A stretch of DNA of 46,767 nt from Sphingomonadales bacterium (GCA_011088215.1 JAALKD010000024.1:1-46767), one strand, 5' to 3'; counted from the first letter of the stretch, positions 36,590-46,693 are shown. The notes: generated by a model from the letters alone, not told the origin. Program-made: numbers and translations.

Positions 36590-39500
36590 CTATATTTCCT
36601 CGACCGACGAAATGCCAATTTCAGCGGCTATCGCCTGACGCAGCTCCGGCGACACTTTGTATCCGCCAGGCAATCGAAATTCAGCAAAGCGTTCGTCTTC
36701 TGCCACAGCAAATTTGACTGTTATTTTTCCTTTGCCACCCGATTTTCTATCGAGAACGGCTTTGACAGAAGCAAATGCCTTGGGGTTTTCAATCTCTATA
36801 AAAAGCCCTTTGGAGGATTGGGCGGCAACAGCTTCCAGTGATTCGATACTACGGCAGGACAGTCCAATGCTGTCATCGTCGTCACGTTTTCTTATCTGAG
36901 CGGAAACAACAACCGGCGCGGCCTCTCCAACCAAGTGGCGCAGGTGCTCTATATCGTCGCCGAAATACATAAGCTCAAAAGCGTCGCTACGATCAGACAG
37001 TGTTAGTCGACCAAATTTGTTGCCACGCTTGCTCGTGCCCTCCCTATATCCGGCTATAGCCCCCGCCATTCTGACGGTTTGACCAATCAAGCCCGCATCG
37101 GTCATCACTTCTTTGGCTGAGATAATACGTTCTCGCTCCAATAGTGTTGCGTAACTGTCTAGTGGATGGGCGGACAGGTAAAAGCCAAGTGCCTTTTTTT
37201 CATGCTCTAGTTGCTCTGTGGCTGTCCAGCTTTTCACCAGCGGCAATGTAGGACGATCAACAGCCGTGGCGGCGTCACCGCCGAACAGGTTTGTCTGGCT
37301 GCTTTCACGCTCTTGTGTTTGCATCTGTGCGGTGCGCTGAATTATCTCAGCCGCTGCAAAAGCCTGCGCTCGGTCATCAAGCAAGGTATCAAAAGCACCA
37401 GATGCCGCCAGGCGTTCAATTTGACGCTTATTGACCAGTCGAGGGTCTATCCTGTCAGCGAAATCAAAAACATCCTTGAAGGGTCCATTGCTGACTCGTT
37501 CTTCGACGAGGGCCTCCATTGCTTTTTCGCCTACGCCTTTGATCGCCCCAAGTGCGTAGCGCACAGCAGAGTTCTGCCGCGGATCATCACCCTGATCACT
37601 ATAGGGTTCGTCGACCTTTTCGACCATGAATGCCACATGGGACTTGTTAATGTCCGGTAGTAAAAGCGGTATTTCGGCGCGCTGAAGCTCTTGTTTAAAA
37701 GCTCCGAGTTTGTCGGTATTACCCAAGTCTAATGTCATGATCGCAGCCATAAACTCAACTGGGTAATTAGCCTTCATATAAGCAGTTTGGTACGCAACAA
37801 GAGCATAAGCCGCTGCGTGTGATTTGTTGAAACCATATGACGCGAACTTGGTAACCAAATCGAAGATGTAACTGGCTTTCTCGAAGTCTATGCCGTGATC
37901 AACCGCTCCATTGCAAAAGCGCCCACGCTGCTTGTCCATTTCCTCCTGGATTTTTTTGCCCATTGCACGGCGCAAAATGTCTGCCTCACCAAGGCTGTAG
38001 CCCGACATAACCTGCGCGATCTGCATCACCTGCTCCTGGTAGATGATGACGCCGTAGGTCTCTTCGAGGATTTCTTCGAGTATTGGATGCGGATATTGCA
38101 CCGGTTCACGGCCATGTTTGCGGTCGATGTATGTCGGGATGTTATCCATTGGTCCTGGGCGGTACAGCGCCACAATCGCGATAATGTCTTCAAACTTGTC
38201 TGGCTTAAGGCCCTTCAAGACCGAGCGCATGCCAGTGCTTTCAAGCTGAAACACGCCTGCCGCATCCCCTCGCTGCAACATTTCATAGGATCGGGCATCA
38301 TCAAGCGGTAGGTTGTCCAAATCAATATCAATACCGCGAGCCTTGACATAATCAACTGCTCTGTCGAGTACTGTCAGTGTTTTCAGGCCGAGAAAATCAA
38401 ACTTTACAAGCCCCGCCTGCTCCACCCATTTCATATTAAACTGGGTAACGGGCATATCTGACTTTGGATCGCGGTACAGCGGCACCAATTCTTCCAACGG
38501 TCGATCGCCGATCACAACCCCTGCCGCATGCGTTGACGAATGGGCGTAAAAGCCTTCAAGCTTCAACGCTCGTTCCATCACGCTTCTGGTCAGTTCGTCA
38601 GAATCAATTTCCGCTCGCAGCCTCGGTTCGCTATTGATCGCTTCTTTAAGGCTCATGGCGCTGCCCGGATCATTCGGGATCATTTTTGACAGCCGGTCAG
38701 TTAATCCGTGTGGCTGCTGGAGCACCCTGCCGCAGGCCTTTACAACTGCACGTGCCTGCAGTTTACCGAAAGTGATAATCTGGGCGACACAGTCATAGCC
38801 GTATTTTTCCTGGACATATTTGATAACCAACTCGCGCTTGTCCTGGCAGAAATCAATATCGAAATCAGGCATGGATACCCGCTCAGGATTCAAAAATCGT
38901 TCGAAAAGCAGTGAAAACTGCAACGGATCCAGGTCGGTAATTTTTAAGGCCCATGCGACCACTGAGCCAGCACCGGAACCCCTGCCCGGCCCAACCGGAA
39001 CCGAATGATCTTTTGCCCATTGGATGAAGTCGGCAACAATCAAAAAGTATCCCGGAAAACCCATTTGGTTAATAACCTTTAACTCGAAATCGAGACGGTC
39101 CCAATATTCAGCTTCCCACTCTTCTTCCCGGCCCGGTGTAATGTCTTCTCGTCCTGCTTTCGTATCTAGGCGAAGGCGCAGGCCTTCCTGCGAATGTTTT
39201 TTCAACAAGTCCGCCTCAGAAACATCCAGGCCACTGGTGAAATTAGGCAGAAGCGGATCAATTTCCTCTACCGCAAAATGGCAACGCTGGGCGATATTGA
39301 CAGTGTTTTCAATGGCCTCAGGTAGGTCAGCAAACAACTGAACCATTTCTTCAGCCGATTTGAAACGATATTCCGGGTTGAGCCTGCGTCTGTCGGTAGC
39401 AGCCACATAAGTGCTCTCCGCCATACAAAGCAGTGCGTCGTGCGAGCTATACATGTCGGGCCCAACAAAAAATGGTTGGTTGGTGGCGACTATCGGCAGA

Positions 39501-40111
39501 TCAAGTTGGTAAGCCATATCAAGAAAGGCTTCTTCGGTGCGCGCCTCAGTGTCTTCGCCGTGGCGGCCAATTTCCATGTACAAGCGGTCAACGAAGTAAT
39601 GTGTGAGAAGCTTTATGCACTGTTCTGCTTCGTCCGTTTTGCCTTCGATGAGCAACCGCCCTACTGGTCCGCTTGCACCGCCGGTCAGGCAAATTACGTC
39701 ATCGGTCAGATGCTCAAGCTCACCGATATCCAATTGCACACCGGTCTGCGGATCGCTTGTCAGATGGGCCTTTGAAACGATTTTCATCAGATTGCCGTAG
39801 CCCAAGCGAGACTGGGCAAGCAGAACCAATTTTGCGGGTTCCGGTGCTGACTTGGGCGTCTTGGAGGTTTCTTCTGTGCTGGTTGAGGGCAACTTTACTG
39901 AGAGCGTCACGCCGGGAATTGGCTGAACTCCTGCCTCACCGGCGTATTTTGAAAATTCCAACGCACCAAACATGTTGTCGCTGTCTGTTACAGCAACCGC
40001 TGGCATGGAATGCCCCATGCACTGCTTCACCAGATCCTTAACGTGGATTGCACCTTCAGACAAAGAATAGGCAGTGTGAACACGCAAATGAACAAATTCA
40101 GCGTGGGGCAT
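36590..40111 (-). CDS. dnaE: DNA polymerase III alpha subunit
   Basis: 1173 residues (E. coli 1160). The N-terminal PHP domain starts HLRVHTAYSLSEGAI. The polymerase palm has PGRGSGAGSVVAW and the two catalytic Asp in MPDFDIDF (about 415-421). The C-terminal part includes a helix-hairpin-helix region, an OB fold (about 990-1060) and an end domain that binds tau. It is the replicative polymerase of the chromosome. GGAG lies 9 bases before the ATG. Confidence 0.97.
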   Translation of the reverse strand: MPHAEFVHLRVHTAYSLSEGAIHVKDLVKQCMGHSMPAVAVTDSDNMFGALEFSKYAGEAGVQPIPGVTLSVKLPSTSTEETSKTPKSAPEPAKLVLLAQSRLGYGNLMKIVSKAHLTSDPQTGVQLDIGELEHLTDDVICLTGGASGPVGRLLIEGKTDEAEQCIKLLTHYFVDRLYMEIGRHGEDTEARTEEAFLDMAYQLDLPIVATNQPFFVGPDMYSSHDALLCMAESTYVAATDRRRLNPEYRFKSAEEMVQLFADLPEAIENTVNIAQRCHFAVEEIDPLLPNFTSGLDVSEADLLKKHSQEGLRLRLDTKAGREDITPGREEEWEAEYWDRLDFELKVINQMGFPGYFLIVADFIQWAKDHSVPVGPGRGSGAGSVVAWALKITDLDPLQFSLLFERFLNPERVSMPDFDIDFCQDKRELVIKYVQEKYGYDCVAQIITFGKLQARAVVKACGRVLQQPHGLTDRLSKMIPNDPGSAMSLKEAINSEPRLRAEIDSDELTRSVMERALKLEGFYAHSSTHAAGVVIGDRPLEELVPLYRDPKSDMPVTQFNMKWVEQAGLVKFDFLGLKTLTVLDRAVDYVKARGIDIDLDNLPLDDARSYEMLQRGDAAGVFQLESTGMRSVLKGLKPDKFEDIIAIVALYRPGPMDNIPTYIDRKHGREPVQYPHPILEEILEETYGVIIYQEQVMQIAQVMSGYSLGEADILRRAMGKKIQEEMDKQRGRFCNGAVDHGIDFEKASYIFDLVTKFASYGFNKSHAAAYALVAYQTAYMKANYPVEFMAAIMTLDLGNTDKLGAFKQELQRAEIPLLLPDINKSHVAFMVEKVDEPYSDQGDDPRQNSAVRYALGAIKGVGEKAMEALVEERVSNGPFKDVFDFADRIDPRLVNKRQIERLAASGAFDTLLDDRAQAFAAAEIIQRTAQMQTQERESSQTNLFGGDAATAVDRPTLPLVKSWTATEQLEHEKKALGFYLSAHPLDSYATLLERERIISAKEVMTDAGLIGQTVRMAGAIAGYREGTSKRGNKFGRLTLSDRSDAFELMYFGDDIEHLRHLVGEAAPVVVSAQIRKRDDDDSIGLSCRSIESLEAVAAQSSKGLFIEIENPKAFASVKAVLDRKSGGKGKITVKFAVAEDERFAEFRLPGGYKVSPELRQAIAAEIGISSVEEI

Positions 40112-40131
40112 AAATTAAAACTCCGAACAGA

Positions 40132-40554
40132 TTACCGCCACGCGGCAAGCATCGCCCCTATTAAGGCCATTGAAACTGTTATGTTTCCCATGTGAATCAT
40201 AAAGTGACGTAGACTTTTGCTTTCAAATGCATAGTTTGGAAAAACACCTCCGCCTATGATCAAAATGGCGACTGTTGCACCTACAACGGCACCGCCCAAC
40301 CAATCTCCAACGGCTACGCCGGACCACATAATGATCATCGACATTCCGGTCGCCAACACTAAAGTAGCGATAAAGCTTTTGATCATAGCCGCTGTCGGCG
40401 CCCCACTGGCCTTTATCTCTTCTTCTGTCAGTCCTACCTCTTCGAGCCAGGCTTTGCCCGCGATAGGCCCATACCATAACCCACCAACAAAAAGCGTAAT
40501 TACCCCTGACGCAAGAACTGCGAGCCAGTTAATTTCATAGAACACTTCCATCAT
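40132..40554 (-). CDS. DUF1761 family membrane protein
   Basis: 140 residues with four membrane segments. The family opening INWLAVLASGVITLFVGGLW with YGPIAGKAW matches DUF1761; function unknown. GGGAGG precedes the ATG pair. It lies between lolD and dnaE on the same strand, 54 bases after lolD, so it may be read from the proS-lolC-lolD transcript. Confidence 0.8.
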   Translation of the reverse strand: MMEVFYEINWLAVLASGVITLFVGGLWYGPIAGKAWLEEVGLTEEEIKASGAPTAAMIKSFIATLVLATGMSMIIMWSGVAVGDWLGGAVVGATVAILIIGGGVFPNYAFESKSLRHFMIHMGNITVSMALIGAMLAAWR

Positions 40555-40608
40555 GATATCCTCCCTTTCCCATTAATTGGTAGAGAGTAGTACGGGACCG
40601 GAACTTGC

Positions 40609-41301
40609 TCAAGTGTTGCTGGTGGCTTTTGGGTGTAAAAGGCCTTCACGTAGGGTGAATTGCCGATCCATTTTATTGGCCAGGTTCATGTCGTGAGTCG
40701 CAATAACGGCGGCAACACCCCGGTTTCGAACGGTTTCGAGGAACAAGTCGAACACTCGCACCGCAGTGGCTTCATCCAGATTTCCGGTTGGCTCGTCAGC
40801 GAGAATTAGTTTTGGCTCTCCAGCAAGTGCACGGGCTATGGCGACGCGCTGTTGCTCGCCACCGGACAATTTAGCTGGAATATGGTCTTCGCGGTCACTC
40901 AGGTTGAGTTCGAGAAGAAGTTGATGGGCCCTGTCGGTAGCATCCTTTTCGTTTGCACCACCGATGCGAGCCGCCAAAGCAACGTTTTCTAGTGCAGTAA
41001 ATTCGGGCAAGAGATGATGAAACTGATAGATAAAGCCTAGTTTGTCACGCCGGATTGCCGTACGGGCGTCGTCTTTGGTGGTAGCTGTATCAACACCATC
41101 AATCGCGATTGTACCCGCGCTGGCTTTGTCCAACAGTCCGGCTACTTGCAGTAATGTCGATTTACCTGACCCGGAAGCGCCAACCAACCCCACCAGTTCT
41201 CCGGCCTTGATCGACAGGCTGACGCCCCGAAGTACGTCAATGGTTTTGTGGCCTTGATGGAACGAGCGTGTCAGATCATTTATCTCGAGGATATGTATCA
41301 C
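40609..41301 (-). CDS. lolD: Lipoprotein-releasing ABC transporter ATPase LolD
   Basis: 230 residues. Walker A GASGSGKST (41-49), signature LSGGEQQRVAIARAL, Walker B LILADEPTGNLDEAT, and the switch His in ATHDMNLA. It powers release of outer-membrane lipoproteins from the inner membrane to LolA. It follows lolC by 9 bases. Confidence 0.95.
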   Translation of the reverse strand: MIHILEINDLTRSFHQGHKTIDVLRGVSLSIKAGELVGLVGASGSGKSTLLQVAGLLDKASAGTIAIDGVDTATTKDDARTAIRRDKLGFIYQFHHLLPEFTALENVALAARIGGANEKDATDRAHQLLLELNLSDREDHIPAKLSGGEQQRVAIARALAGEPKLILADEPTGNLDEATAVRVFDLFLETVRNRGVAAVIATHDMNLANKMDRQFTLREGLLHPKATSNT

Positions 41302-41310
41302 TGGCGCGCC

Positions 41311-42558
41311 CTACTCATATCTCAGGACTTCCACAGGGTCGAGTTTGGCGGCTCGGCTAGCGGGCAACATAGTGGCTATGAAAGTTAAAATGATTGCGAG
41401 AACAATGGTTAACGAGGTTTCGGTCCAGTCGATTATCGCTTCCATTTCGCTCAGGAAACGCACCGACGGATCCCATACGTTGATACCAAGAATTGTCTCA
41501 ATCGCTACTTTTAGTTCGTCGAGGTAATAGATGGAAACCATTGACAGCAATACACCGAGAAGGATGCCTATGGAGCCGATTACCAGCCCCACTGTTACAA
41601 ATATGCGTCTTACTGACCCGCTGGTTGCCCCCATAGTGCGCAATATGGCGATATCCGCGCGCTTGTCTTTGACCAGCATGAACAGACTTGATCCGATGTT
41701 GAAAACTGCAACCAAAACAATCAGTGACAAGACAATAAACATCATCACGCGCTCAGATTGCAGGATGCCAAACAGCGCTGAATTGAAACTTCGCCAACTG
41801 CGCACAAATGCTTTGCCTGCAACGATTTCCTGCATTTGTGGGCCGACACTGTCGATCATATCCGGATCTTCAAGGAAAAATTCAATATTGGTGACCGTAT
41901 CACCCATCCTGAAGAACCGCTGTGCCTCGGAAAGCGGCATTCCAACAAAACTTTCATCGAACTGAAATACGCCGATCTCTACAACAGCTGTCACAGGATA
42001 GGACAAGTACCTCAGGGTTGATCCAAAAGGCGTAGATACCGCACGTGGACTAACAATAGTGACGGAATCACCAGCGGTAACGCCTAAGTTCCGCGCTAAT
42101 TCCACTCCAAGAATAATGCCGTTGAGCTCAGGTGTTGATTCAACTTTACCCGATACAACATTGTTTATATTTAGTTTTTCTGAATTAAAATGGGCGTCTG
42201 GTAGACCACGAACCAACGCGCCCCAAGCGCGGCCCCGATTGGTAAGCATCACTTGCGATTCAGTAAACGGCAGGGCCGATATAACGCCTGAAACCTGGGA
42301 AAGTTTATCCGTTAACGCTTGATAATCCGGGATTTGCCCAGCATAGCCTTGAACAAGAACATGGCCGTGGTACCCGAGGATTTTGTCAAGAAGATTGACT
42401 CGGTAGCCGTTCATAATCGACATGACAAATATCAGCGCCCACACACCTATCGCGATAGCGATTGCCGATAGGATGGCATTGAGCGAAATAAACCCATCTT
42501 TTGGAGGGCGCAGAAGGTATTTTTTAGCGACTGCTGCTTCAAATCCGCGAGCGAACAC
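41311..42558 (-). CDS. lolC: Lipoprotein-releasing system permease (LolC/LolE family)
   Basis: 415 residues with one N-terminal membrane segment, a large periplasmic domain (about 50-270) and three C-terminal segments (FtsX-like; MMFIVLSLIVLVAVFNIGSS). Only one permease gene is present, so a homodimer is likely, as in many alphaproteobacteria. It starts with GTG at 42558 with AGGAA 9 bases before it. An in-frame mini-frame of 12 codons, coupled to the proS stop and ending in TAG, precedes the start. Confidence 0.92.
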   Translation of the reverse strand: MFARGFEAAVAKKYLLRPPKDGFISLNAILSAIAIAIGVWALIFVMSIMNGYRVNLLDKILGYHGHVLVQGYAGQIPDYQALTDKLSQVSGVISALPFTESQVMLTNRGRAWGALVRGLPDAHFNSEKLNINNVVSGKVESTPELNGIILGVELARNLGVTAGDSVTIVSPRAVSTPFGSTLRYLSYPVTAVVEIGVFQFDESFVGMPLSEAQRFFRMGDTVTNIEFFLEDPDMIDSVGPQMQEIVAGKAFVRSWRSFNSALFGILQSERVMMFIVLSLIVLVAVFNIGSSLFMLVKDKRADIAILRTMGATSGSVRRIFVTVGLVIGSIGILLGVLLSMVSIYYLDELKVAIETILGINVWDPSVRFLSEMEAIIDWTETSLTIVLAIILTFIATMLPASRAAKLDPVEVLRYE

Positions 42559-42570
42559 GTTGAATAATTC

Positions 42571-42609
42571 CTATTCTACTGCCGGTACATTGTTGTTCTT
42601 ATCATTCAT
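42571..42609 (-). other. 12-codon mini-frame between proS and lolC
   Basis: An ATG overlapping the proS TGA (ATGA) reads [12 protein letters not shown] and stops at TAG 42571-42573, in frame with lolC 15 bases further. It may couple proS to lolC translation, or may be chance. Confidence 0.3.
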
Positions 42610-43922
42610 TGGTTGGTGAGTTTAGCGACTATTTCCCCAATCGCAACTTCTTCGCGTTCACCTGTTGCCCGGTTTTTCAGCTCAACAATACCATTTTTGA
42701 ACCCGCGGTTGCCCAGCGCTACCTGCCACGGTAAACCGATTAGATCCATATTGGTGAACTTTGCTCCAGCACCGGTTGCGCGGTCATCATACAGAACCTC
42801 GACTCCGGCCGTCGACAACTCAGTATAAATTTTGTCGCATGCGGCGGTACATGCTTCGTCTTTAGTCGCCAAATTCATCAGGCCTACTTTGTAGGGCGCG
42901 ACAGCTTCAGGCCAAATAATCCCGTTTTCATCATGACAAGCTTCAATAATCGCACCAACTAAACGCGAGACACCAACCCCATATGAACCCATTTGTACAG
43001 CAACTGGTTTGCCGTCGGGTCCCTGCACCTCGGCTTTCAACGGTTTGGAGTATTTGTCGCCGAAGAAGAAGATATGTCCCACTTCGATGCCGCGGCCTTG
43101 CACCAATGCCTTGTCTTTGGCTCCAGCGGAATCAGTGTCGTGCATTTCGTCGGTTGCGGCATACAGGCTTGTCCATTGGTCAACAACAGGTTGTAGGTCC
43201 GTGCCGTCGCGAGGATCTGCCGCCATGGGGTCAAAGTCATTGAAGCCTTCGTCAAAAAACACTTCGCTCTCGCCGGTTTCTGCGAGAACAATGAACTCGT
43301 GGCTCAGGTCACCGCCAATGGGGCCAGTGTCAGCGCGCATAGGAATAGCCCGTACGCCCAGTCGCGCAAAGGTCCTGAGATAGGCTACAAACATAGCGTT
43401 GTAGGACTTCACGCCGTCTTCAGCAGTCATATCGAAGCTGTAAGCATCTTTCATCAGAAACTCGCGGCCGCGCATCACACCGAAACGTGGGCGGATTTCG
43501 TCGCGAAACTTCCACTGAATGTGATAGAGGTTTTTTGGCAAGTCCTTGTAAGACTTGATTTCGCGTCGGAAGATATCTGTGATCAGTTCCTCATTGGTAG
43601 GGCCGTATAGCATTTGCCTGCCATGGCGGTCTTTAATACGCAGCATCTCCTTGCCATAATCATCATATCGCCCACTTTCAGTCCATAAGTCAGCAGACTG
43701 AATTGTCGGCATCAGCATTTCAAGCGCACCGGCGTGGTCTTGTTCTTCCCGTACAATAGCTTCTACCTTTTTGAGCACACGATGCCCTAATGGCAGCCAA
43801 CTATAGATACCAGCGGCACCCTGACGAACCATGCCCGCACGCAGCATCAGCCTGTGGGACGCAATTTGCGCTTCGGAAGGAGTTTCCTTCAATGTGGGCA
43901 AAAAATAACGACTTAATCGCAT
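42606..43922 (-). CDS. proS: Prolyl-tRNA synthetase (short form)
   Basis: 438 residues; E. coli has 572. The class II motifs are present ([51 protein letters not shown]), but the inserted editing domain of about 180 residues is missing, which is the known alphaproteobacterial type. Mischarged Ala-tRNA-Pro would need a free-standing editing protein. AAGG lies 7 bases before the ATG at 43922. It heads proS-lolC-lolD. Confidence 0.95.
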   Translation of the reverse strand: MRLSRYFLPTLKETPSEAQIASHRLMLRAGMVRQGAAGIYSWLPLGHRVLKKVEAIVREEQDHAGALEMLMPTIQSADLWTESGRYDDYGKEMLRIKDRHGRQMLYGPTNEELITDIFRREIKSYKDLPKNLYHIQWKFRDEIRPRFGVMRGREFLMKDAYSFDMTAEDGVKSYNAMFVAYLRTFARLGVRAIPMRADTGPIGGDLSHEFIVLAETGESEVFFDEGFNDFDPMAADPRDGTDLQPVVDQWTSLYAATDEMHDTDSAGAKDKALVQGRGIEVGHIFFFGDKYSKPLKAEVQGPDGKPVAVQMGSYGVGVSRLVGAIIEACHDENGIIWPEAVAPYKVGLMNLATKDEACTAACDKIYTELSTAGVEVLYDDRATGAGAKFTNMDLIGLPWQVALGNRGFKNGIVELKNRATGEREEVAIGEIVAKLTNQ

Positions 43923-44032
43923 AACAAACCTTACATGTTGCCGGGCGGCCCTGCCGCTCCTTGATTTTCATTGTTTTGGCGACAACTGGCGCTAAAGGCA
44001 ATCTCTAATTCAATAACGTCTCTATTTTGTCA

Positions 44033-44061
44033 TTGCACAGGCTGTAGCCGTCAAATATATC
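44033..44061 (+). promoter_or_regulatory. Promoter-like pair before a possible small RNA
   Basis: TTGCAC (44033-44038), 17 bases, TATATC (44056-44061) on the plus strand, with no plus-strand gene downstream. The match is good, but such pairs occur by chance. Confidence 0.35.
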
Positions 44062-44067
44062 ATTTGG

Positions 44068-44314
44068 TTTAGTCAAATGTTGCATATGCGCCACATCCAC
44101 TCAAAAGTTAGTAGCTACATGCGGGTGCTGTGGTGCAATTCGGGATGACAATATGCTGGCTTTTTTTTACCTTCCCCAACACAGAACGGCAACGCACCGA
44201 CGTGGCCCACGCTCAGGGAGGGCGTGTTCTTCAAATTGGTAGGCGGCGGAAAACGCAAAAATATGCCACCGTTTGTAGATTTAATAAAAGCAGGGTTTTG
44301 GCCCTGCTTTTTTT
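44068..44314 (+). ncRNA. Possible small RNA of about 245 bases
   Basis: It is defined only by the promoter-like pair upstream and the strong terminator at its end. Inner hairpins such as CACGC/GCGTG (near 44209-44226) are visible. I do not recognise it as 6S, SRP, tmRNA or RNase P RNA. The alternative is that it is simply the proS upstream region and the terminator of the minus-strand operon. Confidence 0.3.
44287..44314. terminator. Terminator hairpin, strongest on the plus strand
   Basis: The 10-bp stem AAAAGCAGGG/CCCTGCTTTT with a 6-base loop is followed by seven T on the plus strand. On the minus strand the tail is TTTTATT, 23 bases after the DUF1467 stop, so it can end the rnj-mce-DUF1467 transcript as well. 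Confidence 0.8.
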
Positions 44315-44337
44315 ATGTCTCAATTGAAACCTCTACG

Positions 44338-44583
44338 CTACTCGCGGAAACTGATCAAATCAGAGGATGCGAGAAAATAATAGGCGACGGTAAGCACAAG
44401 CGCGATCACGCTGGTGTATATAGCTTTTTTCTTAAGGTTGGGGTTGGACGGTGCCCCGGCGTCTGCCCCCTCTACCGACACTTCGTCCATTTCTTGGTCA
44501 TGTCGCACACCCACAGGTAGCGCTGCAAAAAACACCAACCACCAAATGACGACATAAACCAGTATTAACGTTACAAATCCCAT
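44338..44583 (-). CDS. DUF1467 family small membrane protein
   Basis: 81 residues with two membrane segments (about 4-24 and 56-74). The opening VVIWWLVFFAALPVGVR is the DUF1467 hallmark. Function unknown. It begins 6 bases after the mce stop and is the last gene of the coaX-rnj-mce run, an order seen widely in alphaproteobacteria. Confidence 0.85.
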   Translation of the reverse strand: MGFVTLILVYVVIWWLVFFAALPVGVRHDQEMDEVSVEGADAGAPSNPNLKKKAIYTSVIALVLTVAYYFLASSDLISFRE

Positions 44584-44589
44584 TTGGTC

Positions 44590-44994
44590 TTACACCTGTT
44601 CTATTTCGACAAGGGTACCGCAAAAGTCTTTGGGGTGTAAAAACAATACCGGTTTGCCGTGTGCGCCGGTTTTGGGCTCCGAGCTGCCCAAAACACGTGC
44701 GCCTTCAGCCAATAACTTGTCTCTGGCAGCATAAATATCTTCAACTTCATAACAAATGTGGTGCATGCCGCCGTCTTTGTTACGTTCAAGGAACTTTGCA
44801 ATCGGAGAATCATCGCCCAGCGGATGCAACAGCTCGATCTTGGTATTGGGCAGGTTCACAAACACCGTTGTTACGCCGTGGTCAGGTAAGTCGTTTGGTC
44901 GCGAAACATTTGCGCCCAGCGTATTTTCATACACTGCACTTGCAGCGGCAAGGTCAGGTACAACAATAGCAACGTGGTTTAATTTTCCAATCAT
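44590..44994 (-). CDS. mce: Methylmalonyl-CoA epimerase
   Basis: 134 residues, a single vicinal-oxygen-chelate fold. Metal-ligand motifs: LNHVAIVVPDL (His), the Glu/His of KIELLHPL and GGMHHICYEV, and the C-terminal GTLVEIEQV (Glu). It inverts (2S)- to (2R)-methylmalonyl-CoA in propionate breakdown, feeding succinyl-CoA. It follows rnj by 21 bases. Confidence 0.93.
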   Translation of the reverse strand: MIGKLNHVAIVVPDLAAASAVYENTLGANVSRPNDLPDHGVTTVFVNLPNTKIELLHPLGDDSPIAKFLERNKDGGMHHICYEVEDIYAARDKLLAEGARVLGSSEPKTGAHGKPVLFLHPKDFCGTLVEIEQV

Positions 44995-45015
44995 GGCGGA
45001 TTCCTAATTAGGCGA

Positions 45016-46683
45016 TTAATAAACAGGCTCTTCCAAGCGGCTGATAAGAACGGCGACACCGGGGTTTTTGCCCAACTGCGCTCGGCAAAGACGCCTCAGG
45101 GAAACTCTCACACCCTCCTCCACATTACCGTCGTTCAAGCGTTGTTTAGGTTTCATGCGGTCGATGGCAAGTTCGCAGGCGTCCATTAATTGGTCATAGA
45201 ATATTCCAGGTTCACGCGCCGGTAAACCAAGAACAGCCAGTTGCGGATCCGCTGCCAACGTCCCGTCTTCTTCAAGCACAATACTGGCTGTCACAAAGCC
45301 TTGCTGACTGGCGCGCCGCCGGTCACCGATTGACGGGCTGTCTGCCGGAATAACCTGATCACCATCAAGAATCATACGTCCGACCGGTGCGTCATCTACC
45401 TTATGCGCACCTGACTGGTTAATTTCTATTATGTCGCCGTTTGCTGGCACTAATGCATGGTTGATACCACAACCCCGGGCGAGTGCAGCGTGGGCAAGCA
45501 AATGCCTCGCTTCACCGTGAACCGGTATCGCGATTTGGGGCCGAACCCAATCATACATGTCCTTGAGATCGGCTTGGCCCGGATGGCCAGACACGTGAAC
45601 AAAGGCGTCTTTTTCAGTGATGACATTTATTTTGTTCGAGGCCAATACATTAAACAACTGTCCCAAAACCAGTTCGTTACCAGGGATTATTTTGGAGGAG
45701 AATATCACCGTGTCGTCAGCTGCGAGTGTTAGGTGCTTATGTTCATTACGTGCAATCCGTGCAAGAGCAGCGCGGTTTTCGCCCTGACAACCCGTGCATA
45801 GAATAAGGATTTTATCGCGCGGGATGTGGCTGGCATCTTCTTCGTCCAGAACATCCGGAAAGTTTTTCAGATAGCCGGTAGCCTTTGCTGCCTTTGTAAT
45901 ACGCTGCATCGATCGGCCCAGCAACACAACATGTCTTCCGGTTGCGCGCGCCACTTCGCCTGCCGTGTCCAGTCGTGCCACGTTTGAGGCAAATGTTGTA
46001 AGTACTATTCGACCGGTGCGGCCTTCGCACACTTTTATCAAACTGTCCCGAACCGCCAATTCGGAACCGGCATTTTCCGGGTTAAACACGTTGGTCGAAT
46101 CGCCGACCATCGCCAGCACGCCTTCATCACCGAGAGCTTTCAGCTTGTCTGACGGGCATATGGGTCCAATAAGTGGATTCGGGTCAAGTTTCCAGTCACC
46201 GGTATGAAACACTGTGCCTTGCGATGTCTTGATGACAAGGCCATGGCCTTCTGCGGTTGAGTGGGCCAACGCCAAATAGGTAATGGTGAAGGGACCCAGG
46301 CCAAACGCGCCGTCATGTTCGACGATATGTAATGCCACCTCATCCAACAGGCCTGCTTCAGCTAGTTTGTCGGTGATCAATTCAGCTGTGAAAGGCGTTG
46401 CGTATATGGGGCATTCAAATCGCCGCCATATATGCGGGATGGCCCCAATGTGGTCTTCGTGACCATGGGTGACCACAAGTCCAAGTAGCTGGTCTTTTTC
46501 ACGTTCTATGAATGTCGGATCGGGAAAAACCAAATCAACGCCGGGAAAATGATCTCCAGCGAAGGACATTTCGCAATCTACCATAAGCCATTTGCCCTTG
46601 TGGGCATATAGATTGAGGTTCATCCCAATTTCGCCGGAACCGCCCAATGGTAAGAATAACAGGCGGTCATCATTTTTACTCAT
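45016..46683 (-). CDS. rnj: Ribonuclease J
   Basis: 555 residues from ATG 46683 (a TTG at 46692 is possible; neither has a clear ribosome site). It has a metallo-beta-lactamase/beta-CASP core: LGGSGEIGMNLNLY, HGHEDH (73-78), FHTGDWK, and beta-CASP motifs DSTNV, CTGCQGE and HVSGHPGQ, then PVHGEARHL. It is a 5' exo- and endoribonuclease that matures and degrades RNA, the main alternative to RNase E routes. It starts only 10 bases after the coaX stop. Confidence 0.94.
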   Translation of the reverse strand: MSKNDDRLLFLPLGGSGEIGMNLNLYAHKGKWLMVDCEMSFAGDHFPGVDLVFPDPTFIEREKDQLLGLVVTHGHEDHIGAIPHIWRRFECPIYATPFTAELITDKLAEAGLLDEVALHIVEHDGAFGLGPFTITYLALAHSTAEGHGLVIKTSQGTVFHTGDWKLDPNPLIGPICPSDKLKALGDEGVLAMVGDSTNVFNPENAGSELAVRDSLIKVCEGRTGRIVLTTFASNVARLDTAGEVARATGRHVVLLGRSMQRITKAAKATGYLKNFPDVLDEEDASHIPRDKILILCTGCQGENRAALARIARNEHKHLTLAADDTVIFSSKIIPGNELVLGQLFNVLASNKINVITEKDAFVHVSGHPGQADLKDMYDWVRPQIAIPVHGEARHLLAHAALARGCGINHALVPANGDIIEINQSGAHKVDDAPVGRMILDGDQVIPADSPSIGDRRRASQQGFVTASIVLEEDGTLAADPQLAVLGLPAREPGIFYDQLMDACELAIDRMKPKQRLNDGNVEEGVRVSLRRLCRAQLGKNPGVAVLISRLEEPVY

Positions 46684-46693
46684 GTAGGGCAAT

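Larger units (their letters stand above)
43923..44337. other. 415-base gap between DUF1467 gene and proS
   Basis: No convincing protein gene. It must hold a minus-strand proS promoter. On the plus strand it holds a promoter-like pair (44033-44061) and a terminator (44287-44314) with no gene between them; see the possible small RNA. Confidence 0.5.

Noticed and set aside
44130..44327. Small plus-strand protein frame in the proS gap
   Set aside because: It runs through the terminator hairpin, has no ribosome site and the peptide looks random.
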